Origin: Candidatus Lambdaproteobacteria bacterium RIFOXYD2_FULL_56_26
GTDB taxonomy: Bacteria > SAR324 > XYD2-FULL-50-16
DNA length: 63,908 bases
Assembly: GCA_001783715.1 (NCBI GenBank)
Contig: MFNF01000060.1
Coordinates: 1 to 63,908, forward strand
Direction of reading: 5' to 3'
Positions 7,857 through 19,986 of the stretch are shown here, piece by piece. Under the pieces are notes generated by a model. It made no database searches. It had not been told where the DNA came from and was given only the letters and a program-made list of their open reading frames with translations. A program made the position numbers and the translations under genes. How positions within the stretch are numbered: position 1 is the first letter of the stretch; each line of letters begins with the position of its first letter.

Positions 7857-8186
7857 TTATTCCTGCTTTCGCTGGGGAGGGATGCAGCGGCCCACGGAGC
7901 CCGCTTGGCAGACCGTTCCATCGGTCCAAATCGCCCCTTCCAACTCGGCTCCCGCCAAGTCGGTCCCGGTCAAGTCGATGTTCCTGAAATTGGCCCCTTT
8001 GAGGTAACAACCCCGGCACTCCCCGGTGCGCAGCACCCGGTCGAAATTGGCCTTGGTATCCACCCGAGAAAGCGGTTTTAGCCGTGGCTCCCAGGTAGCG
8101 GATTCGGCAGGCAGGTTCAGTAACAGGTAAAGACCCAAAACCAGGGCCAAAAAAAGCCCTCTCAGCAGGGTGTTGTTTTGCGGCAT
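7857..8186 (-). CDS. small exported pentapeptide-repeat protein
   Basis: This 109-aa protein has a strong N-terminal hydrophobic segment (LFLALVLGLYLLLNLPAESA), probably a signal peptide. It is followed by a short run of pentapeptide repeats in the form A(N/D)LXX (YLKGANFRNIDLTGTDLAGAELEGA). Four cysteines (ECRGC, VCQ, RCI) could form disulfides in the periplasm. The stop lies 13 nt from the end of the converging EAL-CBS-GGDEF gene. No function can be assigned. Confidence 0.65.
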   Translation of the reverse strand: MPQNNTLLRGLFLALVLGLYLLLNLPAESATWEPRLKPLSRVDTKANFDRVLRTGECRGCYLKGANFRNIDLTGTDLAGAELEGAIWTDGTVCQAGSVGRCIPPQRKQE

Positions 8187-8202
8187 GGATTTAACAGTAA
8201 GG

Positions 8203-8249
8203 TTGATCGGTTTTGGTAAAAACGGGGTTTTCCCCTATGGTCCGATCAA
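8203..8249 (-). terminator. terminator-like nested hairpin after the Cys-rich gene
   Basis: On the minus strand a GGGG-AAAA-CCCC hairpin (8235-8224) is followed by GTTTTT. It sits inside a larger 8-bp inverted repeat, TTGATCGG (8203-8210) with CCGATCAA (8242-8249). It lies just past the stop of the minus-strand gene at 8284 and in front of the pentapeptide gene. Confidence 0.45.
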
Positions 8250-8283
8250 AGCAAATTCCAGGCCACCTGGATTTTTTCTTCCC

Positions 8284-8715
8284 TTACAAAAAACTCACCT
8301 GCAAAAACTCCGGCTCTTCGGTTTGCGACTCCTCTTCCTGCCCGTCCACCCCCACCGGAGCACGGTTCAGCCGTTGCCGCTCTTCCTTGAGTTTGGGCCG
8401 CAGCACCGTTTGGGGGAGCCATTCCTTGTGCACCTGATACACCGCCACCAAGCCCACCATCAAGGCTGGGTCCGGGTGATTGGGGTCCAACTCGGCCACT
8501 TCCTTGAAAGAACCGTCTTGGTATTTCAGCACAAACATCCTTGTTCTCCTTTGGAGCAACCCTAAGGTCACGGTCTCAAACAACGGGCAATCCCCCAAGG
8601 CCCGGTCCTGCTCGGCGTTGAGCCGGCCACAAGGGTAGAAACGGCAAGCCGGACAAGCCAAGAGGTGGACTCTTTGGTTTTTTTGGTCGCAAAAAAAAGG
8701 GGAAGTTCCGGTCAA
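8284..8715 (-). CDS. hypothetical protein with N-terminal cysteine cluster
   Basis: I do not recognise this 143-aa protein. Cysteines at about residues 9, 21, 24, 29 and 43 (CPACRFYPCG, then GDCPLF) resemble a zinc or iron-sulfur site. The middle region is compact and hydrophobic (MFVLKYQDGSFKEVAEL), and the C-terminus is acidic. The start appears to be TTG at 8715, preceded by AGAGG on the minus strand; an ATG at about residue 60 would lose the cysteines. It lies downstream of, and probably in the same unit as, the 425-aa hypothetical gene. Confidence 0.5.
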   Translation of the reverse strand: MTGTSPFFCDQKNQRVHLLACPACRFYPCGRLNAEQDRALGDCPLFETVTLGLLQRRTRMFVLKYQDGSFKEVAELDPNHPDPALMVGLVAVYQVHKEWLPQTVLRPKLKEERQRLNRAPVGVDGQEEESQTEEPEFLQVSFL

Positions 8716-8776
8716 GATCGCCTCTTTGGGGTCTAAAGCCGACTGTAGGGGGCAATTCTTTTTGCTGTCAAGGGAT

Positions 8777-10054
8777 TCACAAAAGAGAAAGCAATTCTTT
8801 GAGACTTTGTTGGCTTTTTGGCTCCCCCAGCAGCAAGGTCAGCCGCAACCCGGAAAGCTCCAGCCAGTCGGGCTCGACCTGCAGCCGCAGGGGGCCTTTG
8901 GCGGCCAACAGTTGTTCTTCCAACTCCGAACTGACGCTCCAACCTTTGGCGGCCAGACCGGCCAACAGCCTTTTGGGTTCCACCGGCCCGCCAAAACCCA
9001 GGAGCAGGGTCCCCCACTCCAGCCCCAGGGCCTCCAACATCTTGGGCAGCGCCAAGGGATGCCGGGCCCAGGAGGACTCCAGCCACAGGGTTTGGGTCAA
9101 TTGGCCGGTTTTTTTGTCTTCCCCCAAATAACTGTACTCCACCCGGCCTCCAGTGAAGTGAATCTCCACCCCCTGAGCCTCCACCTCGCCAATTGCCAAA
9201 CCCAGGGCCTTGCGCAACTCACAGGCCTTCTGGCCCAGTTCCTCTTTGAGGTAGGGGCCCAGGTTGTGGTTGACCGAATATTCGATCTGTTTTTGGCTGT
9301 AGGCCTGCCAATGTTTGATCTCGGTCAGCACCTCCTTTACCCGCAAGGTGCGGCGGTCCAGCGCCCCAAAGGCCGAGATTTTGGCCCCCAAAAGCCCCAA
9401 TGGGTCCAGGATTCCGGCAGAAAAATCCACCAACCCCAGTACCCCACGGGCAAGGACAGGAAGCCCCTTGGTGGTCATAAAACCCCCCAGGGAGGGCAGA
9501 GTCAAAATCCCTTGGTCCAGGGCCAAAGGTTCACCTTCCAAGCCTGTGGCCCAAAGCTGGGCAAAACGGTTTTTGTGGGGCAACAGGGAGCCCAGGAATT
9601 CCTCGGCCGTCTCCGAGATTCGGGCCAGCAATTCGCTGGGGCCCTGGGCCTGCAAAAACTCCTTGAAGGCCATTGCCCCTTCCGGGACCAACAGGTCGAG
9701 CACCAAAGGCCCTTGCCAACCGGCCAGGGAAACCAAGGTCTGGGGTTGGTCCAGCCCTGCAGAATCGCTCGGGACAAGGTAAGCCTCTCCCTCCAGCCAA
9801 ACCCCCAACCCGGTCACCAAAGTCAGGGCAGCGCCGACTTTGGCCTGGGCCAGTCGTTTTTGGGTCCCCTGAGGGCCGGTAAACAGGGCGGGGGGATTTA
9901 CGAAGTAGGGGCTTTGGGGTTGGGCTTGCAACGGGTCCACCAAGGCCTTGGCCAGCCGGCCAGCCTCGGGTAGGACCGGGGCCGCACCTGGTCCTTCGAG
10001 GCCAAAGGCGGAGGCGTTTTCAGGCAAGACTCCCAAAGGTTTGTTTTTTTCCAT
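8777..10054 (-). CDS. hypothetical 425-aa protein
   Basis: I do not recognise this protein. It has no signal peptide or membrane segment and is rich in Leu, Gly and Ala. Notable segments are FVNPPALFTGPQGTQKRLAQ near residue 50 and a long middle region predicted mostly alpha-helical. I prefer ATG 10054 (MEKNKPLGVLPEN): the frame is open to 10192, but the extra 46 residues are arginine-rich and overlap the divergent gene's start. The plus-strand frame over the same bases is Gln/Gly/Pro-rich and looks like a shadow. It is divergent from the ketopantoate-reductase-like gene across 91 bp. Confidence 0.6.
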   Translation of the reverse strand: MEKNKPLGVLPENASAFGLEGPGAAPVLPEAGRLAKALVDPLQAQPQSPYFVNPPALFTGPQGTQKRLAQAKVGAALTLVTGLGVWLEGEAYLVPSDSAGLDQPQTLVSLAGWQGPLVLDLLVPEGAMAFKEFLQAQGPSELLARISETAEEFLGSLLPHKNRFAQLWATGLEGEPLALDQGILTLPSLGGFMTTKGLPVLARGVLGLVDFSAGILDPLGLLGAKISAFGALDRRTLRVKEVLTEIKHWQAYSQKQIEYSVNHNLGPYLKEELGQKACELRKALGLAIGEVEAQGVEIHFTGGRVEYSYLGEDKKTGQLTQTLWLESSWARHPLALPKMLEALGLEWGTLLLGFGGPVEPKRLLAGLAAKGWSVSSELEEQLLAAKGPLRLQVEPDWLELSGLRLTLLLGEPKSQQSLKELLSLL

Positions 10055-10145
10055 GGTCCAAGCTAACCTTTGGACGAGGGCCTTGGCAAGTCTGCTTGAC
10101 CGGACCGGAACCCGGCCCCTACAATACCGTTTTTTGAGGAGTACC

Positions 10146-11078
10146 ATGAACGATGAGATCCAAAAAATCCTGGTCCTGGGTAGCGGGGCCATCGGCTGTT
10201 TTTATGGGGCCAGACTGGCCAAAGCGGGCCTGGAGGTTTCCTTTGTGGTCCGTTCCGACTTTGAGGCGGTGGCCCAAGGGGGAATCCACATCCACAGCTA
10301 TGAAGGGGACTTCCACATCACCCCCGCCCAAGTGGTCGCCCGGCCCGAAGACTACCAAGGCCAAGCGGACCTAGTGCTGGTGGCCACCAAAGTACTGGCC
10401 GAGATCGACCTGCCGGGGCTTTTGGCTCCCTTGGTCCACCCCAAACTCAAGGTACTGCTGGTCCAAAACGGCATTGAGATCGAGGCCCCCTTGGCTGCGG
10501 CCTACCCTGGGCTGCCGATCCTTTCGGCCATTGCCTTTGTCGGGGTAGGCCGGACCGGCCCCGGACAGGTACACCACCAGCTCAAGGGCAACCTGGAGGT
10601 CGGGGCCTACCCCGGCGGCTTTGGCCCCGAATTGGACCAAGTCATGGCTTGCCTGCTCAAAACCGGGCTGGAGGTCAAACGTTCCGAAGACATTTGTTTG
10701 TCTCGGTGGAAAAAGTTGATCTGGAATGGTGCCTTCAACCCGGTGTCGGTACTGACCCAGGCCAATACCGAGCAGATGCTGCAAAACCCCCGGACCGAAG
10801 CTCTGCTCCGTAAGATAATGTTTGAGGTAGTGGCCTTGGCTCGGGCCAAAGGGTACGATCTGGAGGACCGGCTGGTGGAGCAGAATCTTTCGGTGACCTA
10901 CAAGATGCCTCCGTACAAGACCAGCATGCTTTTGGACTTTGAGGCGCACCGACACCTGGAAACCGAAGCGATTCTGGGCAACCCCCTGAAAATCGCCCGG
11001 TCCCTCCAGGTCCCGGTCCCCCACTTGGAGACCTTAGCCGCATTGCTGGAACTTTTAGCCCAAGTTAAAAAGCCTTGA
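10146..11078 (+). CDS. panE: 2-dehydropantoate 2-reductase family protein
   Basis: This 310-aa NADPH-dependent reductase is of the ApbA/PanE family, which converts ketopantoate to pantoate in pantothenate/CoA synthesis. The Rossmann motif LVLGSGAIGCFYGARLAKAG starts at about residue 8. The central LVATKV and VLLVQNGIE segments and the C-terminal helical domain with WKKLIWNGAFNPVSVLTQA (the catalytic Lys region) are clear, as is KTSMLLDFEAHRHLETEAILG. The ATG at 10146 follows GAGGAG at a good distance; the longer frame from 9948 is not real. Family members also include other 2-oxoacid reductases, so the exact substrate is not certain. Confidence 0.85.
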   Translation: MNDEIQKILVLGSGAIGCFYGARLAKAGLEVSFVVRSDFEAVAQGGIHIHSYEGDFHITPAQVVARPEDYQGQADLVLVATKVLAEIDLPGLLAPLVHPKLKVLLVQNGIEIEAPLAAAYPGLPILSAIAFVGVGRTGPGQVHHQLKGNLEVGAYPGGFGPELDQVMACLLKTGLEVKRSEDICLSRWKKLIWNGAFNPVSVLTQANTEQMLQNPRTEALLRKIMFEVVALARAKGYDLEDRLVEQNLSVTYKMPPYKTSMLLDFEAHRHLETEAILGNPLKIARSLQVPVPHLETLAALLELLAQVKKP

Positions 11079-11131
11079 AGATTCTGGCTGAAGGAGCTAA
11101 ATTCCGCCTTAGACTCTAACCACAAGGGATT

Positions 11132-11527
11132 ATGAAAATGTTGGTTGTCGATGACACTTTGCTGAGCCGCCAATTGATGACGCACGCCCTCAAGACCTAT
11201 GGGGAAATCGAAATCGCGGTCAACGGGGAAGAAGCAATCGAAGCCTTTGAACTGGCCTGGAAGGACAAGTCGCCGTTTGACGTGATCTTCATGGACATCA
11301 TGATGCCCGAAATGGACGGCAGGGAGGCGCTGCGCCGCATCCGGGACTGGGAAGACAAAAACAAGGTAATCGACCCGGTCAAGGTCGTTATGTCCACCGC
11401 CTTGGGCGACAAGGACAACGTGCTTTCCTCCTTCAAGGAGGGGGCGGAGTATTATTTGGTCAAGCCGATTGAGCTCAACCGGCTCTACGACATTATGTCT
11501 CAGTTGGGTTATTCCAAAACAAAATAA
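11132..11527 (+). CDS. stand-alone receiver (CheY-like) response regulator 1
   Basis: This 131-aa protein is a single receiver domain: acidic pair in LVVDD, phospho-acceptor Asp55 in [11 protein letters not shown], Thr/Ser in VMSTALGD, and Lys in YLVKPIE. There is no output domain, so it probably acts by protein binding (phosphorelay shuttle or motor/kinase partner). It is a close paralogue of the next gene (11652) and of the receiver at 19983; all share a long RxWE...VKVVM insert between the Asp and Thr regions. An ATGA-type overlap is absent, and each gene has its own leader. Confidence 0.9.
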   Translation: MKMLVVDDTLLSRQLMTHALKTYGEIEIAVNGEEAIEAFELAWKDKSPFDVIFMDIMMPEMDGREALRRIRDWEDKNKVIDPVKVVMSTALGDKDNVLSSFKEGAEYYLVKPIELNRLYDIMSQLGYSKTK

Positions 11528-11530
11528 AGG

Positions 11531-11630
11531 GGACCCAAAAGGTCCGATTGCCCCACCTTAGGGGAGGGGTATTTGGCTTACAAGGGGGTAGGTAATTCGC
11601 CTATCCCAGGAAGGGGGAATCCCTCCTTCC
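11531..11630 (+). promoter_or_regulatory. hairpin array in the leader between tandem receiver genes
   Basis: Four stems lie in 100 nt: GGACC/GGTCC (11531-11535, 11541-11545); CCCC/GGGG (11551-11554, 11561-11564); GGGGTAGG/CCTATCCC with one wobble (11585-11592, 11600-11607); and GGAAGG-GGG with CCC-T-CCTTCC (11609-11617, 11621-11630). None is followed by a T run. The last ends 21 nt before the next start codon. This looks like a structured mRNA leader or processing region. Confidence 0.4.
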
Positions 11631-11651
11631 GGCTGCATTGCAGAGGGGAAA

Positions 11652-12047
11652 ATGAAAATTTTGGTGGTGGACGACAACCAGCTGGGTCGTCAAATGTTGG
11701 CACACGCTCTGCGGTCTTATGGGGAGTTGCGCTTGGCCTCCTCCGGTGAAGAGGCGATCGAGTCCTTCAAACAGGCTTGGGCCGAAGAGGCTCCTTTTGA
11801 CGTGATCTTCATGGACATCATGATGCCCGGCGTGGACGGCCAAGAGGCGCTGCGACAATTGCGGACCTGGGAGGCGGAGCACCAGGCCCAACCGCAAGTC
11901 AAGGTGGTGATGTCCACTGTTTTGGCGGACAAGGAAAACATCCAGACTTCCTTTAAGGCCGGGGCGGAATACTATCTGGTCAAGCCCTTTGAGCTGAAGC
12001 GGCTGGCCGAGGTCATGGCCAACCTGGGTTTCCCAAAGCCTGCCTGA
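11652..12047 (+). CDS. stand-alone receiver (CheY-like) response regulator 2
   Basis: This 131-aa single receiver is paralogous to the preceding one. It has LVVDD, Asp55 in FMDIMMPGVDG, VMSTVLAD and YYLVKPFE. The two share most of their residues and identical length, so this is a tandem duplication. It has no DNA-binding or enzymatic output. A hairpin-rich 124-nt leader separates it from copy 1, which suggests that expression of the two copies can differ. It converges on the DUF2914 gene with 13 nt between stops and no visible terminator. Confidence 0.9.
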   Translation: MKILVVDDNQLGRQMLAHALRSYGELRLASSGEEAIESFKQAWAEEAPFDVIFMDIMMPGVDGQEALRQLRTWEAEHQAQPQVKVVMSTVLADKENIQTSFKAGAEYYLVKPFELKRLAEVMANLGFPKPA

Positions 12048-12060
12048 GCCCAACCCCGAC

Positions 12061-13185
12061 CTACTGAACCCGGACGGCCAAGGGAGCTGGTCGTTCCTTG
12101 ACGATTTGCAGTTCAAAGTCAAAGTCTCCCAACAGTTTCCCTTCTTCGTCTTCCACCTCGACCCGCCACAAACCGGGTTTGACAAACCGCTTTACGTAGT
12201 AGTTTCTCCAGCCGAAGGCCCTGCCGCCGGTGATCTTGTAGGGGTGGCTGTCCATCAGCCGCCAGTTGTCCAAGGCCGGGTCCCACCAGTACCAGTTTTC
12301 CAGAATCTCTTGTTCGATTCCATCCGGGGCAAAGATGGCGGTAAAACCCACCAATCGGTCCCGGCCCTCGACAAAGTGAAACTCCCAACTCCGTTTGCGC
12401 CAAAACTGGTACCAATCTGGCGGTTCATATTCCAAAAAGTAGGCATCCCCCTTTTTTTCCACCTTGTGATAAACCCCGGCGGTTTTGAGGCTGAGCGGGA
12501 CCGGAGGGATCAGGTTGGCCCGGTAAAGACCGTCCAGCCCCAAAAACAGCCCCAAGGCCAAGGCGATACTGGCCCCTAAAGACCGCCAGTGAGAAATAAC
12601 CCCGGTCCGCCAAAAAACCGTCAAAACTAGGCCTAAAAGCACAAAACTGACGACTCCGGCCCCAAAAAACATCCAATAACCGGTCTTTTTGAACAAAATA
12701 GGCAGGAAAAAGGCAAAAAAGCTGTGGCTGAGCAGGTAATACAAGGCCAATTGGAGTCTGAGGTCCCCCAGGTGGTATTGCAAAAACTCCGACAAGGTCC
12801 ACAAGACCCCCAGGAGTACCACAAACCAGAGGTTTTTGGACAGGCTGGCGCTTTGGCTGTAGTAGATGACGTAGGCGGAAAAAAGTCCTCCCTGGAAAAA
12901 CTGGATCCCCAGGGGATAAAACTTTTTGTACCGGCTCCACCGGACGGACAGCCGGTTGGGAATCCGCCCCAGGTGGGTGAGGATCAGGCAGCTGGTCAAA
13001 AAAATCAGGTAAAAGGACAGGATCAGGTTGTCCCTAAACCGGTCGATCCGACTCAAGGTAAGGCTGTCCCACAAAAAACCCAGGACAAAGGAGAGCAGGG
13101 GGACATACTGCTCGTGCCGTTTGTAGCGCCCCAACACCCAAAGCCAAAGCCTGTGTCTGGAAAGTCGTTCCTTGAGTTGGTCCAA
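12061..13185 (-). CDS. polytopic membrane protein with C-terminal DUF2914 domain
   Basis: This 374-aa protein has about seven transmembrane helices in the first 230 residues (for example VPLLSFVLGFLWDSLTL, LILSFYLIFLTSCLILTH, LWFVVLLGVLWTLSEFL, LGASIALALGLFLGL). A soluble domain from about residue 300 carries the DUF2914 signature (SHPYKITGGRAFGWRNYYVKRF, GLWRVEVEDEEGKLLGDFDFEL). The function is unknown. It starts with TTG immediately after the rfbA stop (TAG|TTG at 13188-13183), so translation is coupled to rfbA. The pairing suggests, but does not prove, a role in envelope polysaccharide. Confidence 0.75.
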   Translation of the reverse strand: MDQLKERLSRHRLWLWVLGRYKRHEQYVPLLSFVLGFLWDSLTLSRIDRFRDNLILSFYLIFLTSCLILTHLGRIPNRLSVRWSRYKKFYPLGIQFFQGGLFSAYVIYYSQSASLSKNLWFVVLLGVLWTLSEFLQYHLGDLRLQLALYYLLSHSFFAFFLPILFKKTGYWMFFGAGVVSFVLLGLVLTVFWRTGVISHWRSLGASIALALGLFLGLDGLYRANLIPPVPLSLKTAGVYHKVEKKGDAYFLEYEPPDWYQFWRKRSWEFHFVEGRDRLVGFTAIFAPDGIEQEILENWYWWDPALDNWRLMDSHPYKITGGRAFGWRNYYVKRFVKPGLWRVEVEDEEGKLLGDFDFELQIVKERPAPLAVRVQ

Positions 13186-14055
13186 CTAATGTCCCTTGGC
13201 CAACTCGATCAGGTACTGGCCATAGACGGTTTTGCCGTAAGGGTCGGCGGCTTTGAGCAGCTGGTCGGCATTGATGAAGCCCTTGGTGAAGGCCACTTCC
13301 TCCGGGCAGCCGATCTGCAAACCTTGCCGTTCAATGATGGTGCGGATGAAGTTGGCCGCCTGCAACAAGGTGGCATGGGTGCCGGTGTCCAGCCAGGCAA
13401 TCCCCCGACCCAGCTTTTGGACCCGCAAAAGCCCTTCCTTGAGGTACCGGAGGTTGAGGTCGGTGATCTCCAGTTCCCCTCGAGGGGAGGGTTTCAACTC
13501 ACGGGCAAACCGGGAGGCGTTTTCGTCATAAATGTAAATTCCGGGGACCGCAAAGTGGCTCTTGGGGACCTTGGGTTTTTCTTCCAGGCTGATCGCTTGG
13601 CCTTGGGCGTTGAACTCCACCACTCCATAGGCGCTCGGGTCCCGGACGACATACCCAAAAATAGTGGCCCCACCGGGGGTGGACATGGCTTCGGCCAGCA
13701 CCTTGGGGAACCCTTCGCCGTAAAAGATGTTGTCCCCCAGGATCAAGGTGCAGGAATCTCCGGCCAAAAAGGATTCCCCCAAAATCAAGGCCTGGGCCAA
13801 GCCTTCGGGCTTGGGCTGCTCCACATATTCAAAGTGAATCCCCCACTTCGCTCCGTCCCCCAACAGGGCCTTAAACTGGGGCAGGTCGTGGGGAGTGGAG
13901 ATGATCAAGATCTCCCGGATTCCGGCCAACATCAAAACGGTGATCGGGTAATAGATCATCGGTTTGTCGTAAATGGGCATCAGCTGTTTGCTCACCACTT
14001 GGGTGACCGGGTAAAGCCTGGTACCGGAGCCTCCGGCGAGAACGATTCCTTTCAC
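13186..14055 (-). CDS. rfbA: glucose-1-phosphate thymidylyltransferase
   Basis: RmlA/RfbA makes dTDP-glucose from dTTP and glucose-1-phosphate, the first step to dTDP-L-rhamnose for O-antigen or exopolysaccharide. The start KGIVLAGGSGTRLYP carries the nucleotide-binding loop. KQLMPIYDKPMIYYP, LILGDNIFYG, GYVVRDPSAYGVVEF, EEKPKVPKSHFAVPGIY and GRGIAWLDTGTH are all diagnostic. Length is about 289 aa, normal. I prefer the GTG at 14055, which places Lys-Gly-Ile at the family N-terminus; a TTG at 14061 is the alternative. The other rml genes are not in the window. Confidence 0.93.
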   Translation of the reverse strand: MKGIVLAGGSGTRLYPVTQVVSKQLMPIYDKPMIYYPITVLMLAGIREILIISTPHDLPQFKALLGDGAKWGIHFEYVEQPKPEGLAQALILGESFLAGDSCTLILGDNIFYGEGFPKVLAEAMSTPGGATIFGYVVRDPSAYGVVEFNAQGQAISLEEKPKVPKSHFAVPGIYIYDENASRFARELKPSPRGELEITDLNLRYLKEGLLRVQKLGRGIAWLDTGTHATLLQAANFIRTIIERQGLQIGCPEEVAFTKGFINADQLLKAADPYGKTVYGQYLIELAKGH

Positions 14056-14402
14056 GGACAACCATAGGGAGAGGGGAATGGATCGGGTCGGTTGGCCCCA
14101 AGGTAACCGGTCCCCCTGTTTTTTACAAGCTCGGCCCTGGAGCCCTAGCGAACCGCAAAGGTAGGCCGGTTTACGGGAAAAGGGCTTAGAGCCTCGTACA
14201 ATGGGGCCAAGAGATTCCGTTTGTTTTGAACCTCAAATTGGGTCTTTGGATTGCATGTTTTGACTTGTGAACCTAGGGGGAAAGAAAATATCTTTCCCCC
14301 CAAAAAAAGAAGGGTGGCCCCTTCTTGCAATGCGGTTTGGTCCCAGGTAGAATCACCCTTAAGAAGCTCCCGCCACCAAACCGGCCCCCAACGGAGGACC
14401 CC
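14056..14402. promoter_or_regulatory. divergent intergenic region with inverted repeat and promoter
   Basis: There is no gene here. A perfect 9-bp inverted repeat, GGGGGAAAG (14276-14284) with CTTTCCCCC (14292-14300), flanks AAAATAT. A sequence TTGACT at 14260-14265 puts the AT-rich loop near -10 distance. A second, better promoter for the downstream gene is TTGCAA (14325-14330), a 17-bp spacer, and TAGAAT (14348-14353). The inverted repeat could be an operator for either side. Confidence 0.5.
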
Positions 14403-14852
14403 ATGCATTACGAAGACTTGATCACCGATGCCCCAGGGGCAAAAAGGGAGTTGTTTTTCTTCGTTCTGGTGTTAGGGATTTTGACCTTTGTTAACCTGTC
14501 CATGCTCTTCATCCGGCAAATGCCGATCATTGAAGCCAGACAGTACGACTACCGCACCCCCTTTACCTTCCAGCAGATCCTGCACAACAAGGAAATGCGC
14601 TTTAAGGCTTGTTTTCACAAGGACATCCGGGGCGGTTTTTACCTCTGTTTTTTGTTCCCTCCCCCAAAGGCCAACCAATTGACCGAAGGCTTTTTGTCCA
14701 TCCAGTCTTTTGAACAAAGCTTTGTGGACCCGGGGTACCTGAAGGCCTACGTTTCCAAGTTCAAGGAGACCAAATGGCAGTCCGGCAAAGACCTCACCGG
14801 GTTTGAGGTGAAAAAGATCAAAGAGATCTACCAAGTCACCCCGATTTATTAG
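14403..14852 (+). CDS. hypothetical single-pass membrane protein
   Basis: This 149-aa protein is not recognised. A short cytoplasmic N-terminus is followed by one transmembrane helix (FFFVLVLGILTFVNLSMLFI, about residues 19-38). A soluble domain of about 110 residues follows, probably periplasmic, containing FKACFHKDIRGGFYLCFLF with two cysteines. The ATG at 14403 follows CGGAGGA at a good distance, and a recognisable sigma70-like promoter lies 50 nt upstream. A GGTTGGCC/GGCCAACC hairpin (14873-14880, 14894-14901) lies after the stop without a T run. Confidence 0.6.
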   Translation: MHYEDLITDAPGAKRELFFFVLVLGILTFVNLSMLFIRQMPIIEARQYDYRTPFTFQQILHNKEMRFKACFHKDIRGGFYLCFLFPPPKANQLTEGFLSIQSFEQSFVDPGYLKAYVSKFKETKWQSGKDLTGFEVKKIKEIYQVTPIY

Positions 14853-15124
14853 CCTCCCCTGGCATCGATTCCGGTTGGCCCTGCCGCAAGGAAGGCCAAC
14901 CCCTAGTTTCGCCCTTGCCGTTGGACCGGGGTGGGGCCATTCCAGTATCGATCTATCCTCTTGTTTTTATTCAATTCTTTTACTTCTTACCCCCAATTCC
15001 CTTTGAACCGGCCCAAAGACCCGAATTGGATTGAAAAATCTGGGTTTTTCGGTAGAATTCCCTGAGGAAAAGGGACTCTGAAAAAGGGCCTCTTTTTTTC
15101 TCCCTGTTCCCGGAGCCTAGGACC

Positions 15125-18876
<3,752 letters not shown>

Positions 18877-18880
<4 letters not shown>

Positions 18881-19986
18881 ATCTGCCCAACACCAGACAG
18901 GCCCGCATTCTGATTGTTGACGACGTGGCCAAAAACATCCAGTTGGTAGCGGCCAGTTTGCGGTCCCAGGGGTATTCAATGACCTTCGCCCAGTCCGGCC
19001 CCAAGGCCCTGGAATTGGCCCAGACCCGGCCCTTCGATTTGGTGATCCTCGACATTATGATGCCCGAGATGGACGGTTATGAGGTTTGCCGACGGTTAAA
19101 AAGCCTCCCCCTCAATGGACAAACCCCGGTCATCTTCCTGACCGCAAAAACCGATGCCGAAGCAATCGTCCAGGGCTTTGAGGCCGGGGCGGTGGACTAC
19201 CTTTCCAAGCCCTTCAACGGGGCGGAGCTCAAAGCTCGGGTCCAAACCCACCTGGAACTCAAACGGATTCGAGAGGAACTGGAGATTGCCAGTCACCTGA
19301 AAGACAAGTTTTTTGCCATCATCGCCCACGACCTGCGGGCTCCCTTCAATGCCTTGCTGGGCCTCTCGCAGACCTTAAAGGACGATGTGGAGGACCTCTC
19401 CAAGGAAGACATCGTCCAGATCGCCTCGATGATCTTTGAGGCCGGAGCCCGGGCCAACGGCCTCTTGGAGCAGCTCTTGCGCTGGGCCAGCAGCCAACAG
19501 GGCAAGATCACCTACCACCCGGAGCGGATCGAACTGTTCCCCTTGGCCCAAGAGGTGGTGGCTCTGCTGGGGGAGGTGGCCCACCGAAAGGAGATCACCT
19601 TGCACAACCTTCTGCCCCCGGATACCTGGGTTTATGCCGATCGGCCCAGCATCGCCGCAGTTTTCCGCAATCTGGTGGGCAACGCCCTCAAGTTTACCCC
19701 CCAAGGCGGCACCGTGGAGCTGCGAGCAGAGCCCAAAGACGGAAAAATGGAAATCGAAGTGGCCGACAATGGGCTGGGGATGAGTCTGGAAGTGCAGGAA
19801 TCGCTCTTCCGGCTGGACCGGCACCATTCGACCCTGGGCACCGCCGGAGAAAGAGGCACCGGCTTGGGCCTGATCCTGTGCAAGGAATTTTTGGAGAAAA
19901 ACGGCGGTTCCATCAGCCTCCAAAGCGCACCGGACCAAGGAAGCCGCTTCCTGTTTCAACTCCCTGTCCCCCAAGAGGCAACATGA
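18877..19986 (+). CDS. receiver-histidine kinase fusion (REC-HisKA-HATPase)
   Basis: This 369-aa soluble protein has an N-terminal receiver (LIVDD; Asp59 in [23 protein letters not shown]) followed directly by a kinase core (His151 in [45 protein letters not shown]). This layout lets an upstream kinase phosphorylate a second kinase. It overlaps the preceding gene by ATGA (18877-18880) and the following gene by ATGA (19983-19986), so the three products are made together. The six-PAS hybrid kinase is the likely partner. A paralogue lies on the opposite strand at 20446-21546. Confidence 0.9.

Noticed and set aside
8726-9973. 415-codon plus-strand open frame opposite the 425-aa hypothetical gene
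   Set aside because: Its translation is dominated by Gln, Gly and Pro, with no domain-like blocks. The minus-strand frame has normal composition and a sensible start and spacing.
12724-14067. 447-codon plus-strand frame across DUF2914 and rfbA
   Set aside because: It is antisense to two recognised genes, and its composition (Gly, Gln, Val-rich) is that of a shadow.
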